From assembly GCF_001642955.1 (NCBI RefSeq), contig NZ_LWSK01000002.1:62001-126000 (forward strand): a DNA stretch of 64,000 nucleotides, given 5' to 3'. How positions within the stretch are numbered: the stretch's first letter is position 1; the number at the start of each line of letters is the position of its first letter. Of the stretch, positions 9,032 to 17,995 are shown in pieces. The notes beneath the pieces are model-generated. The model saw only the letters and a list, made by a program, of their open reading frames with translations. It was not told the origin of the DNA and did no database searches. Source of the DNA: Rubripirellula obstinata (GTDB lineage Bacteria; Planctomycetota; Planctomycetia; Pirellulales; Pirellulaceae). The position numbers and the translations under genes were made by a program.

Positions 9032-9418
9032 TCGTTTGACTCGTTTTTTGGATCGGCGAACGGTTTCTGGGCGACTGTCGTTCTATTCTACGCCAAAACC
9101 AGTCGTCCAATATCCAGCAGCGTCGCAATGTAGGCCGGAACAAGGAGTCTTCGACGCAGTTCCGGCAATACGACAAAACCTTCGCAACTGCCGGAACTGC
9201 GCCGAAGCGGCTTTGTTACCGGCCTACCTCTGTGCGTCGCAACGTAGGCCGGAACAAGGAGTCTTCGACGCAGTTCCGGCAATCGCATCTCGCTGTCAAT
9301 ACGCTGCGTGAAACACGATCCTGACTGTTTTACGCTTCGCTATGGACCGAACGCTCGAACTTTAGCTAATGTCGTGAAAACGACGTTAATATTTTCACAC
9401 GGACGTGAAGGACCACCG
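9032..9418. repeat. Intergenic region with palindromic repeat (R7) upstream of flhA
   Basis: A unit beginning GTAGGCCGGAACAAGGAGTC occurs at 9130-9167 and again, nearly identical, at 9244-9282. Between them (9188-9226) lies an inverted copy ending in GGCCTAC. The first and middle units can form a long hairpin with ~38-base arms. A reading frame continues upstream from flhA through the third unit to 9308, but it is repeat-derived and not needed for FlhA. The divergent promoters of the solenoid gene and the flagellar cluster must lie in this stretch. Confidence 0.6.
9407..9412 (+). promoter_or_regulatory. Ribosome binding site fixing the flhA start
   Basis: GAAGGA lies six bases before the ATG at 9419. 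It supports this start over an in-frame position 111 bases upstream that falls next to repeat DNA and has no such site. Confidence 0.55.
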
Positions 9419-11488
9419 ATGCAGTTATTGATGCGCTACCGTGACTTGGTGTTGCCGCTTGGCATCATTGGGTGTTTGGTGGTCATTTTGATGCCGCTGC
9501 CACCGCTGGTGATGGATTTGTTGCTGGCTGGCAATATCACCGTGGGCGTCATTGTTCTGCTGACGACGGTTTACGTTTCGACACCGCTGGAATTCAGCGT
9601 CTTTCCTTCGCTGCTACTTGCCACCACGCTCGCTCGATTGGTGCTGAACGTCGCCACCACTCGGTTGATTCTGACCGGCGCAGATGAACGAGGAATGGAA
9701 GCGGCCGGTGGAGTGATCCAGGGCTTTGGTGAATTCGTTGCCGGTGACCGCGTCGAAGTCGGGGTGATCATCTTTGTGATCATCGTGTTGATTCAGTTCA
9801 TTGTGATTACCAAGGGTGCGACGAGGATTAGTGAAGTCGCAGCCAGATTTGCGTTGGATGGAATGCCAGGTCGTCAGATGGCGATCGATGCTGATTTGAA
9901 TGCGGGACTGATCGACGAGAAACAAGCTCAATCGCGCCGCGAAGAAATTTCCAGCCAAGCAGATTTTTACGGGGCGATGGATGGTGCCAGTAAGTTTGTC
10001 CGCGGCGACGCGGTCGCGGGCATCGTGATTACGATTGTCAACGTGATGGGTGGTCTTTACATCGGCGTCGTTCAGGCTGGGATGAGTATCACGGACGCGG
10101 CGGCACTGTTTACCAAGTTGACGATTGGTGATGGATTGGTCAGCCAAGTGCCAGCGTTGTTGATCTCGTTGGCCGCGGGTTTGTTGGTCACGCGAAGTGC
10201 CAAGAAAGCGAATCTTCCCGAACAGTTTTTGCAACAGTTGCTTGGTAATCCGCGTGCGTTGATGGTCGCGGGTGGATTCTTGCTGCTGTTGATCGTGACG
10301 AATCTGCCCACGATTCCAATGGCGACCTTGGGAATCGGTTGCATTGGGTTGGCGGTGGTGATGAATCGTCAGACCGCACAGAACGTTGTCAATGATGCCA
10401 ACAAAGCAGAAGCCGAAGCGACCGCCGCCGCGGTGCCCGCAGAGAAGCGTGTCGAGGACTTCCTTGCTGTTGATCCGATGGAAATGTCGATTGGGTTGGG
10501 GCTGTTAAGCCTTGCTGATCCGTCGCGTGGCGGCGATTTGATGCAGCGGATTACGGGCGTGCGAAATGCGATCGCGACCGATATCGGTATCATCTTGCCC
10601 AAGGTGCGGGTGCGGGACGAAATGAGCTTGGGTGAATTTGAATATGAAATAAGAATCGGCGGAAACCCGATCGCCAGGTCATCCGTGTTTCCCGGTCGCT
10701 TGTTGGCGATCGATGGTGGAAACACAACGGGCGTGATTGAAGGCGAACCGACTCGCGACCCAACGTTCGGCGAACCGGCGGTTTGGATCGATCCGCTTCG
10801 GCGTGAACAGGCAGCAATCTATGGATACACGACCGTGGATCCGGGCGCGGTGCTGGCGACTCACTTGCAAGAAATTTCCCGTCGTCACGCGGACGAATTA
10901 CTTTCACGAGACGCAACCAAACACTTGATTGACGAACTGAAAGAAACGTTGCCGACGGTGGTTGAGGAACTGGTGCCTGGATTGATGAAGGTCAGCGAGG
11001 TGCAAAGTGTTCTGCACATGTTGCTTCGCGAGGACATTCCGATTCGCCAGCTTGGCATCATCATGGAAACGCTCGGTGATTTCGCGGGCAAGACGAAGGA
11101 TCCGATTTGGTTGTGCGAATACGTTCGTCACCGTCTGGCTCGTACGATTAGTTCGCGTTATCGCGATGAACAAGACCGTTTGCACGTGATTGCTCTTGAC
11201 CCGGCGATGGAAGATCGCATTGCGGCTGGGATCGAGCATGGTGAACGAGGACTTTTTGTCAGAATGAGTCCTGCAGCGATCGACACGACTTGCAATCGAA
11301 TTCAAGAAGCAGTTAAGAAGTTAATTACGGCGGGCCGTCCGCCCGTTATTTTGGTCAGTCCTCGGATTCGACCAGGTCTTCGTCAGATGACAGCCGCATC
11401 GATGCCTCGATTGCGAGTGCTGTCCTACAACGAGATCACGCAAGATACAAAAATTGAATCCTACGGAGTCGTTAGCGACGTTGATTGA
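9419..11488 (+). CDS. flhA: Flagellar type III export apparatus protein FlhA
   Basis: 689 residues from ATG 9419, the usual FlhA length; the start is supported by an upstream GAAGGA. The first ~320 residues contain eight or so hydrophobic segments and the FHIPEP-family signature around LVLNVATTRLILTGADERGM and GGVIQGFGEFVAGD. The cytoplasmic part follows a charged linker (about 345-370) and ends with the conserved block IRPGLRQMTAASMPRLRVLS. FlhA forms the nonameric ring of the flagellar export gate. It heads a co-directional cluster (flhF, small membrane protein, fliA). flhB, which often precedes it, is not here. Confidence 0.96.
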   Translation: MQLLMRYRDLVLPLGIIGCLVVILMPLPPLVMDLLLAGNITVGVIVLLTTVYVSTPLEFSVFPSLLLATTLARLVLNVATTRLILTGADERGMEAAGGVIQGFGEFVAGDRVEVGVIIFVIIVLIQFIVITKGATRISEVAARFALDGMPGRQMAIDADLNAGLIDEKQAQSRREEISSQADFYGAMDGASKFVRGDAVAGIVITIVNVMGGLYIGVVQAGMSITDAAALFTKLTIGDGLVSQVPALLISLAAGLLVTRSAKKANLPEQFLQQLLGNPRALMVAGGFLLLLIVTNLPTIPMATLGIGCIGLAVVMNRQTAQNVVNDANKAEAEATAAAVPAEKRVEDFLAVDPMEMSIGLGLLSLADPSRGGDLMQRITGVRNAIATDIGIILPKVRVRDEMSLGEFEYEIRIGGNPIARSSVFPGRLLAIDGGNTTGVIEGEPTRDPTFGEPAVWIDPLRREQAAIYGYTTVDPGAVLATHLQEISRRHADELLSRDATKHLIDELKETLPTVVEELVPGLMKVSEVQSVLHMLLREDIPIRQLGIIMETLGDFAGKTKDPIWLCEYVRHRLARTISSRYRDEQDRLHVIALDPAMEDRIAAGIEHGERGLFVRMSPAAIDTTCNRIQEAVKKLITAGRPPVILVSPRIRPGLRQMTAASMPRLRVLSYNEITQDTKIESYGVVSDVD

Positions 11489-11559
11489 TCGTCAAACCAC
11501 TGACGAAGACTATCGCTGACCTTTGAAGCACTCCATCCCTCTAACCTTTACATCTACCC

Positions 11560-12726
11560 ATGCACATTCGCACCTTCCGAGCCAACAGCTTGCAAGACGC
11601 TTTGGAGCAAATTCGATCCCAGATGGGAGCGGATGCTTCGGTGCTTCATACTCGCCAAGTCCGCGACGGATTGATGGGGTGGTTGGGGCGAACGTACGTC
11701 GAAGTGACTGCGGGTTTGAAGGATGGCGAAGGCAACGAAATCGGGGCAGGGCAGGGCGGTTCTGATTCACCCCAACTAGGTGACGATCACGGTTGTCCAG
11801 CGTCACGTTTCAACGTGGTTTCCCAAGGCTCAGACTCGCTGCAGCCAAGTTTGCAAACCCAAGCGTCTTTCGAGGAAAACCTTCCCGCGCCGCTTCGTTC
11901 CTACTTTGATGAACTGCTTTCCCAAGGCGTGCTTCGCGCTGTCGCGGAGCGTTGGATCATGGGCACGGTCAGTTTTGCTGCCAGCTTAGGTGAGACGTCC
12001 GGTGATTCATTGGGATCATCGATTCCCTGGTTAGAACATTTGCAGCGCAGTGTGGGTCGCGAGCTTCGCATTGGCAGCCCGATCCGAACACAGCCCGGCG
12101 ATCGGCGGATCGTTGCCTTGGTCGGACCGACCGGTGTCGGCAAGACGACGACGGTTGCCAAGTTGGCGGCGGGTTTCCGATTGGAAGCGCGTCGAAGGGT
12201 CGGCCTGCTAACGATTGACACATTCCGAATCGCAGCGGTTCAACAATTACGCGCTTACGCCGACATCATGGACTTGCCCATGGAAGTCGTCGAGAAACCT
12301 GAACAGATGCGTCCGGCTCTTGGACGGCTTGGCGATGTTGATTTAGTCTTGATTGACACGGCGGGACGAAGTCCAACCAGCGACGCGCGGATCGAACAGT
12401 TAGTTGAACTGCTAAGAAGTGCTCAACCCGACGAAACTCATTTGGTGCTCAGCGGCACATCCTCAGTTGCATCAATCGAACAAACGATTCGCGGATTCGC
12501 ACCGGTTCGCCCGACTTCGGCCATTGTCACCAAGCTAGACGAGACGCCGCACTTGGCCGGTGTGTTGTCAGCGATTGTGGCGACAGAAACAAATTCAGGG
12601 ATCGCACTCAGCTACACCACCGACGGACAACAAGTCCCCGATGACATCGCAATCGCTGACGCATCAGCGCTGTTGTCCCGGTTGTTACCTCCGCGGATGC
12701 AACTTTCTCAGGCCGAAGCTGCTTAA
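11560..12726 (+). CDS. flhF: Flagellar biosynthesis GTPase FlhF
   Basis: 388 residues. The N-terminal ~60 residues (MHIRTFRANSLQDALEQIRS, GADASVLHTRQV) match the FlhF N-domain. A less conserved linker follows. The SRP-type GTPase domain (~185-385) shows GPTGVGKTTTVAKLA (P-loop), DTFRIAAVQQL, LIDTAGRSP and a TKLDE motif near the end. FlhF places polar flagella, usually together with the MinD-like ATPase FlhG. The gene after it is not flhG but a short membrane protein. The linker carries a run rich in GQGG that comes from a GC-rich motif found repeatedly in the window. Confidence 0.95.
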   Translation: MHIRTFRANSLQDALEQIRSQMGADASVLHTRQVRDGLMGWLGRTYVEVTAGLKDGEGNEIGAGQGGSDSPQLGDDHGCPASRFNVVSQGSDSLQPSLQTQASFEENLPAPLRSYFDELLSQGVLRAVAERWIMGTVSFAASLGETSGDSLGSSIPWLEHLQRSVGRELRIGSPIRTQPGDRRIVALVGPTGVGKTTTVAKLAAGFRLEARRRVGLLTIDTFRIAAVQQLRAYADIMDLPMEVVEKPEQMRPALGRLGDVDLVLIDTAGRSPTSDARIEQLVELLRSAQPDETHLVLSGTSSVASIEQTIRGFAPVRPTSAIVTKLDETPHLAGVLSAIVATETNSGIALSYTTDGQQVPDDIAIADASALLSRLLPPRMQLSQAEAA

Positions 12727-12886
12727 AAGATTGCAACTTAGGCTAAAGCCCAACGCATCGGAAATCCGATACAGATAGTGAGGGATCTTGCATCCAACGA
12801 AAACGGCTTGAGCCAAAATTATTTTGCAAGACAACTCGACGCATTGAACAGAATCGCTTGACACTTTCAACACAGAGAAAACGACG

Positions 12887-13192
12887 TTGCCTCGAAGCCT
12901 TGCCGCATCGCTCAGCGCACTCGCCATGGCCCTTGTGGTCTTGCGAGGAGCTGCCGGTGGCGAGCCCATCGAGGTGGTCACGGCGGAAGCCATCGTGGCC
13001 ATGTTGATCTTTGCTGTTGTTGGATATGTCGCCGGGTGGATCGCGGACTACTTAGTTCGGGATTCGCTTGAGCAAAACTTCCGAGCTCGAATGGATTGGT
13101 ACCGCAAGGAACTTGTCCAACTGGGTTTGGATCCGGCAGTTGATTCGACTAGCGATCCAGGCCAACCGCCTGAGAATCGCGAAGCGGCTTAG
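12887..13192 (+). CDS. Small membrane protein in the flagellar cluster
   Basis: 101 residues from a TTG start, between flhF and the flagellar sigma factor on the same strand. Residues ~4-22 are hydrophobic (signal-like or first membrane segment) and ~39-62 (AIVAMLIFAVVGYVAGWIAD) form a clear membrane span. The rest is charged (QNFRARMDWYRKEL), probably cytoplasmic and helical, with a Pro/Asp-rich tail. I do not recognise the family. Its position, where many genomes place flhG, suggests a flagellum-linked role, but nothing in the sequence proves it. Confidence 0.7.
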   Translation: MPRSLAASLSALAMALVVLRGAAGGEPIEVVTAEAIVAMLIFAVVGYVAGWIADYLVRDSLEQNFRARMDWYRKELVQLGLDPAVDSTSDPGQPPENREAA

Positions 13193-13289
13193 CAACGAAA
13201 ACTTAACCATTGATTTCTTGCCCGATCACCACCCGCGGTGTTCGGCTAGAAAGCTCACAGCAGGACGCTGTGAAACAGATACCTATCAC

Positions 13290-13294
13290 GGAGG
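13290..13294 (+). promoter_or_regulatory. Ribosome binding site fixing the sigma-factor start
   Basis: GGAGG lies five bases before the ATG at 13300. It is one of the best Shine-Dalgarno sites in the window and favours this start over an in-frame position 90 bases upstream. Confidence 0.7.
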
Positions 13295-13299
13295 ATAGA

Positions 13300-14097
13300 A
13301 TGGCTGCCACTGCCACAAAAGACGACGTAATCCTGCAAGTTTGGAACGATTTTAAAAAGATCACCAAGGATTCGCCTGATTACGAAGACCTCCGAAACAC
13401 GTTGGTCGAACGCTACATGCCGCTGGTTCGCTACAACGGCGATCGTATCTGGCAACGCTTGCCCGACGGTGTCGAGCTGGACGATTTGATCAGTGCCGGA
13501 ATCTTTGGATTGATGGACGCGATCGACGCGTATGACATGGAACGAGGCGTCAAGTTTGAAACCTACTGCGTTCCGCGTATCCGTGGTGCGATGCTAGACG
13601 AATTGCGAACGATGGATTGGGTTCCACGTTTGGTTCGCAGCAAGGCGAGCAAGTTGGCTGCGGCTAAGAAAGCTCTTGAAACAAAGTTCGGCCGAGCACC
13701 CACGGTGGTCGAACTGTCCGAGCACATGGAATTGGCGGTTTCGGAAATTGAAAAAATGCAATCCGACGCCAACGCAGTCGGTGTCGTTTCGCTGAACAAG
13801 AAATGGTACGAAACGGACAGCTACAAAGATGTTCGCGAGATCGACATCTTGGAAGACAAGAAGGGCGAAGACCCAACGATTCGCGTTCAGAAAAATGACC
13901 TGATGCGTCTGGTCACCAAAGGTTTGAATCGAAACGAACGCCTGATCATCATTCTTTATTACTACGAAGAATTGACGATGAAGGAAATTGGGGCGACTTT
14001 GGATCTTTCCGAATCGCGTGTCAGCCAAATGCACACCTCGATCGTCAATCGTTTGCAGTCACAGCTTGGCTACCGACGTATTGAGTTTGGTGCTTAG
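13300..14097 (+). CDS. fliA: FliA/WhiG-family RNA polymerase sigma factor (sigma-28 type)
   Basis: 265 residues from ATG 13300. Region 2 is clear (DDLISAGIFGLMDAIDAYDM followed by FETYCVPRIRGAMLDELR), then the region 2.4/3 boundary MDWVPRLVR typical of FliA/WhiG. Region 4 (LNRNERLIIILYYYEELTMK, EIGATLDLSESRVSQMH) is the -35 binding HTH. It follows flhA-flhF and ends at a strong intrinsic terminator, so it is the last gene of the cluster. It should direct late flagellar genes, possibly controlled by an FlgM-like anti-sigma encoded elsewhere. Confidence 0.95.
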   Translation: MAATATKDDVILQVWNDFKKITKDSPDYEDLRNTLVERYMPLVRYNGDRIWQRLPDGVELDDLISAGIFGLMDAIDAYDMERGVKFETYCVPRIRGAMLDELRTMDWVPRLVRSKASKLAAAKKALETKFGRAPTVVELSEHMELAVSEIEKMQSDANAVGVVSLNKKWYETDSYKDVREIDILEDKKGEDPTIRVQKNDLMRLVTKGLNRNERLIIILYYYEELTMKEIGATLDLSESRVSQMHTSIVNRLQSQLGYRRIEFGA

Positions 14098-14130
14098 GCA
14101 CGGAACTCGTTCTCCCAAAAAAACATCAAG

Positions 14131-14164
14131 ACGGCAGCCTGGAATCACCAGGCTGCCGTTTTTT
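14131..14164 (+). terminator. Rho-independent terminator after fliA
   Basis: A perfect 12-bp stem (ACGGCAGCCTGG, 14131-14142, pairing with 14148-14159) with a five-base loop, followed by a run of six T. It ends the flagellar cluster. Confidence 0.93.
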
Positions 14165-14185
14165 GATTATGTTGGGAGAGCATTC

Positions 14186-14345
14186 GTTTAGCCGCGTGGG
14201 CAACGCCCCGCGCGTTATGCTGGACCCGAACGCGCGGGGCGATGCCCACGCGGTTAAACGATTTAGAAACCCTTTACGGCGTTGGGCATCGCCCCGCGTG
14301 TTGTGCCCCGCATGGACGCGCGGGGCGATGCCCACGCGGTTAAAC
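14186..14345. mobile_element. R1 MITE-like element, tandem double copy (B and C), truncated
   Basis: Two R1 hairpin cores lie head to tail (14186-14259 and 14280-14345). The junction reads CCTTTACGGCGTTG, an R1 right end, running directly into the second core, whose left half is shortened. Neither the left terminal repeat of the first copy nor the right one of the last is present, and I see no flanking duplication. It sits just before the glycosyltransferase and contributes an artefactual N-terminal extension in that frame. Confidence 0.75.
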
Positions 14346-14380
14346 GACACGTCTTTTATTCTCTACAGGCTAATTCATCC

Positions 14381-15544
14381 GTGCGCGTCGCTCATATCAT
14401 TACACGAATGATCATTGGCGGTGCGCAGGAAAACACGCTGCTGAATTGCTTGGACTTGATGCGGGATTACGGCGACGACGTCATCCTGATTACCGGCACA
14501 TCGACCGGACCCGAGGGAGACTTGTTGAGCCAGGGGAGGGCAGGGGAGTTACCGATTCGGTATCTGGATTCGCTTCAGCGAGCGATTCAGCTTCGCGACA
14601 TTGCGGCGGCTCGCGACATCCGGCGAGTGCTTCGCGAGTTCCAGCCCGACGTCGTTCACACTCATAGCGCCAAGGCTGGATTGATTGGCCGCTATGTTGC
14701 GTGGGGCGAGAAAGTTCCGGCTGTGATTCATTCCGTTCACGGCGCACCGTTTCATCCGTATCAGAACTTCGCAGCACGCGAGTTCTTTCGTCGCTGTGAA
14801 AAGTGGGCGGCCAAGCGATGCCACCGAATGATCAGTGTTGCCGATGCGATGACTGACTTGATGGTGGAGGCAAGCGTTGCGCCACGCGAAAAATTCATCA
14901 CGATTTCTAGCGGCATGGATGTCCAGCCGTTTGTTGATGCAACGAAGCATCGTGAAAACATTCGTGCCAAGTATGGATTCACCGATCAGCACATTGTGGT
15001 TGGGAAGATCGCTCGCCTGTTTCACTTGAAGGGGCATGCGGACCTGGTCACTGCTGCTGCGGACGTGATTGCGATCGAGCCCAACGTGCGGTTTCTGCTG
15101 GTGGGTGATGGGATCTTGAAAGAGTCGTTGCAGCAGCGGATTGGCGAACTGGGGCTATCGGATCATTTCGTTTTCACTGGGTTGGTTCCGCCGTCGGAAG
15201 TCCCGCCACTAATCGGAGCGATGGATGCGTTGGTTCATACGTCCTATCGCGAAGGCCTCGCCCGAGCCTTGCCGCAGGCTTTGATCGCCGGCCGCCCGGT
15301 CATTAGCTATGACGTCGATGGTGCGCGAGAGGTTGCGATCCCCGGGGAAACTGGATTCCTGGTGGCACCCGGCGATACCGATGATTTGGCGAAATCGATC
15401 TCGACCCTGGTTGGCGACGCTGAAATGAGGCATCGGATGGGCAGGGAAGGGCAGTTGCGATTTACGGACCAGTTCCGTCACCAGACCATGACTCGGCGAA
15501 TCAGGCAGGTTTACGAGGAAGTGGTGGCAAAATCCGCGGTTTGA
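14381..15544 (+). CDS. GT4-family glycosyltransferase
   Basis: 387 residues from GTG 14381 (VRVAHIITRMIIGGAQENTL). An earlier in-frame ATG at 14282 lies inside an R1 element and would add 33 repeat-encoded residues, so I reject it. The N-domain has the GGAQ loop and DVVHTHSAKAGLIGR. The C-domain has GKIARLFHLKGHADLV, then LLVGDG, and the donor-site block SYREGLARALPQALIAGRPV, with E-G-L-x-x-x-L-x-Q/E-A as in GT-B GT4 enzymes. Substrates are unknown; envelope polysaccharide or lipid glycosylation is likely. No signal peptide or membrane span. Confidence 0.9.
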   Translation: MRVAHIITRMIIGGAQENTLLNCLDLMRDYGDDVILITGTSTGPEGDLLSQGRAGELPIRYLDSLQRAIQLRDIAAARDIRRVLREFQPDVVHTHSAKAGLIGRYVAWGEKVPAVIHSVHGAPFHPYQNFAAREFFRRCEKWAAKRCHRMISVADAMTDLMVEASVAPREKFITISSGMDVQPFVDATKHRENIRAKYGFTDQHIVVGKIARLFHLKGHADLVTAAADVIAIEPNVRFLLVGDGILKESLQQRIGELGLSDHFVFTGLVPPSEVPPLIGAMDALVHTSYREGLARALPQALIAGRPVISYDVDGAREVAIPGETGFLVAPGDTDDLAKSISTLVGDAEMRHRMGREGQLRFTDQFRHQTMTRRIRQVYEEVVAKSAV

Positions 15545-15661
15545 CCCGGTGGTGAAACGGCTGCGGATGATGTCGAATAGTAAAGGAATACTGGCGGTCC
15601 AACGGCCCCACTATTTTGATTCCTTACAGTCCCATCGAAATTCGTTCCGTCGAAATTCAAT

Positions 15662-16582
15662 ATGTCAAAATCACGCGATTTCCTAGGCCCGTATCGGCTC
15701 GCCCGTTTGATCCGCCAAGGAACCACGTCCGAAGTCTGGGAAGCGATCGAAGAGAACAGCCAAGAGCGGTTCGCGCTGAAGGTTCTGCGAGAGAACATCA
15801 AGAACGACAAGGCCGAAATCGCGTTGCTGAAACACGAATACAACATCGCCAAAGACCTGGCCAGTCCTCGCGTGATCAAGGTCTTGGAGTACCGCGAAGA
15901 CGGTCGGCCGTACTTGGTGATGGAACTGTTTAGCGAACTGAATATGAAACAGGCGCTTCGCCGCGGCCCTGAATCGCTTGCCTTCATGCTCGGTAAAATT
16001 GTTGAACAAGCCGCCGAAGGTTTGTACTACATGCACACCAAGAATTGGATTCACTTGGACATCAAGCCTGACAATTTTTTGGTCAGCCGCGACGGGGTAG
16101 TGAAGCTGATCGACTTTACAATTTCAGAAAAGAAGAAGTCTGGGCTTAGCAAATTTTTCCATCGCCCCAAGATGGCTCAAGGCACTCGCAGCTACATGGC
16201 TCCTGAACAGATCCGCCGAAAGGTTTGTGACGAGCGAACGGATATCTATTCGTTTGGATGCGTGTTGTATGAATTGTGTACCGGCAAGCCGCCGTTTACT
16301 GGCAACACGCCCAACGATCTTTTGAACAAACACATCACTGCATCGATCCCAAGTCCCATTGTTCACAACAGCAATGTCAGTCGTGAATTCGCGGACTTGG
16401 TTAAAAGCATGATGGCGAAGAAGCCCGACAGTCGTCCCGAATCGATGTGGGAATTCTTGAAAGTGTTTCGTGGCATCGAGATTTTCAAGAAGATTCCAAA
16501 AATGCCAGAGATCAGCGTGTTCGATAGCATGCCCGGAGTTCGCGGCGCAGATGACATGGTTCGTAAAGGCGAACCGTCTTAG
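15662..16582 (+). CDS. Atypical Hanks-type Ser/Thr protein kinase (HLD and DFT motifs)
   Basis: 306 residues, ATG start, no membrane segment. Kinase features in order: glycine-loop region LIRQGTTSEVWEA (17-29), Lys40 in FALKVL, HLDIKPDN (131-138) with catalytic Asp133 and Asn138, DFT (151-153) where DFG is usual, MAPE (179-182) and DIYSFGCVLYEL. Thus Lys, catalytic Asp and metal-binding Asp are kept, but HRD is HLD and the DFG glycine is Thr, and the glycine loop is poor. It is probably active but regulated differently. It precedes accA by ~180 bases on the same strand. Confidence 0.88.
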   Translation: MSKSRDFLGPYRLARLIRQGTTSEVWEAIEENSQERFALKVLRENIKNDKAEIALLKHEYNIAKDLASPRVIKVLEYREDGRPYLVMELFSELNMKQALRRGPESLAFMLGKIVEQAAEGLYYMHTKNWIHLDIKPDNFLVSRDGVVKLIDFTISEKKKSGLSKFFHRPKMAQGTRSYMAPEQIRRKVCDERTDIYSFGCVLYELCTGKPPFTGNTPNDLLNKHITASIPSPIVHNSNVSREFADLVKSMMAKKPDSRPESMWEFLKVFRGIEIFKKIPKMPEISVFDSMPGVRGADDMVRKGEPS

Positions 16583-16765
16583 ATCTTTGGCATGAGGAAC
16601 TGCCCCAAAACAACTTCCCGATTTCCCAACCCGAACGCTTAAGCGGTGGATCTTGTTTGACCTGGTAATCCCTCGCTTACGCATTTGGGTTGGGATTCTG
16701 TTCTTAAAGAATTCGAGACACACAGCACACCTAACAAAACCAACGAATACATCAGAGATAAACCA

Positions 16766-17734
16766 ATGAGCGGCGGACCTGGACTGGAATTTGAAAACGA
16801 CATCGCGGAACTGGAAACAAAGATCGCGGTGTTGGAACGACAAACCGATCGCACTGATTCAAGTGACAACGAAATCCGCACCTTGCGATTGGAATTGGTC
16901 AAGCAACTTCGCGAAGCTTATGGATCGTTGGATGCGTGGCAAACTGTGCAAGTGGCGCGGCATAAAAATCGACCTTACACACGCGATTATTTGAACCTGG
17001 CTTTCGATGAATTTGTCGAACTGCACGGCGACAAATTCTTTGGCGACGATCGAGCGATGCTGGCCGGGTTTGCAAAGCTGGATCGCTTTAAAGTGATGGT
17101 CATCGGGCACCAGAAAGGTCGCACTTACAAAGAACGCGCCGCATGCCATTTCGGGTGTGCTCATCCCGAGGGATATCGCAAAGCGATGAGCAAAATGCGA
17201 CTGGCCGAAAAGTATGGCTTGCCGCTGATTTGCTTCATCGACACGCCGGGTGCTTATCCCGGAATCGGTGCCGAGGAACGCGGTCAGGCTCAGGTGATCG
17301 CCGAAAGCATGTTCAAGATGAGTGAGCTGAAAACTCCGATTATCTGTGTTGTGATTGGTGAAGGCGGATCAGGCGGTGCGTTGGGTATCGGCGTTGGCGA
17401 TCGTGTTGCGATGCTTCAGCATTCCTATTACAGCGTGATCAGCCCCGAAGGATGTGCGGGCATTTTGTGGAAAAGTCACGAACACGCCCCCAAGGCCGCC
17501 GCAGCGCTTCGATTTACCAGCGACAACCTAAAACGCTTTGGCGTTGTCGATGACGTGCTGGAAGAACCCCTGGGCGGTGCTCATCGCGATCATCACCAAA
17601 TGGCGTCGCGGTTGAAGTCGTATCTGTCGCGGACGTTGTCAGAATTGGAAGTCAAACCGACCGACGAACTGCTGAACGAGCGATACGAAAAGTTCCGTCG
17701 CATCGGTGTGTTTTTAGAAGAGCCGGTGGCGTAG
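16766..17734 (+). CDS. accA: Acetyl-CoA carboxylase carboxyltransferase subunit alpha
   Basis: 322 residues from ATG 16766, the usual AccA length (~320); an in-frame TTG 81 bases upstream would add residues without family character. Hallmarks: LETKIAVLERQ coiled N-terminus, RPYTRDYLNLAFDEFVELHG, GDRAM-type block GDDRAMLAGFA, ICFIDTPGAYPGIGAEERGQ, GEGGSGGALGIGVGD and YYSVISPEGCAGILWK. With AccD it transfers CO2 from biotin to acetyl-CoA, the first step in fatty acid synthesis. accD and the biotin subunits are not in the window. Confidence 0.96.
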   Translation: MSGGPGLEFENDIAELETKIAVLERQTDRTDSSDNEIRTLRLELVKQLREAYGSLDAWQTVQVARHKNRPYTRDYLNLAFDEFVELHGDKFFGDDRAMLAGFAKLDRFKVMVIGHQKGRTYKERAACHFGCAHPEGYRKAMSKMRLAEKYGLPLICFIDTPGAYPGIGAEERGQAQVIAESMFKMSELKTPIICVVIGEGGSGGALGIGVGDRVAMLQHSYYSVISPEGCAGILWKSHEHAPKAAAALRFTSDNLKRFGVVDDVLEEPLGGAHRDHHQMASRLKSYLSRTLSELEVKPTDELLNERYEKFRRIGVFLEEPVA

Positions 17735-17746
17735 CCGACAACCGCC

Positions 17747-17825
17747 GTAGCTGATCCCGCCAGGGTTCAGTCGAACTGTTTCAGTCGGTCTTGTTCGGTC
17801 CTGAACCGTGGCCGGTCCAGCTACG
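17747..17825. repeat. R4 inverted repeat, copy 1
   Basis: Begins GTAGCTGATCCCGCCAGGGT and ends with the imperfect complement around CTGAACCGTGGCCGGTCCAG, then CTACGG. A related copy lies at 34306-34385. It follows accA directly and may act as a 3'-end hairpin. The rest of the gap to cvpA (to 17995) shows nothing else I can name. Confidence 0.6.
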
Positions 17826-17995
17826 GAAGGATCGTGAATGGGGAGCCAAAACAGGGCATTTCGCGACCGCCCCACAACGTCCGATAATGCCTCTTATGTT
17901 GTATTAGAGGTGCGTAAAACCCTGTGTTTGGGGCTTTTTTGCAATCAACCGATGGTCTCCACCGATTCACTGCGTAGACCGTCGTGCTACTTTCA

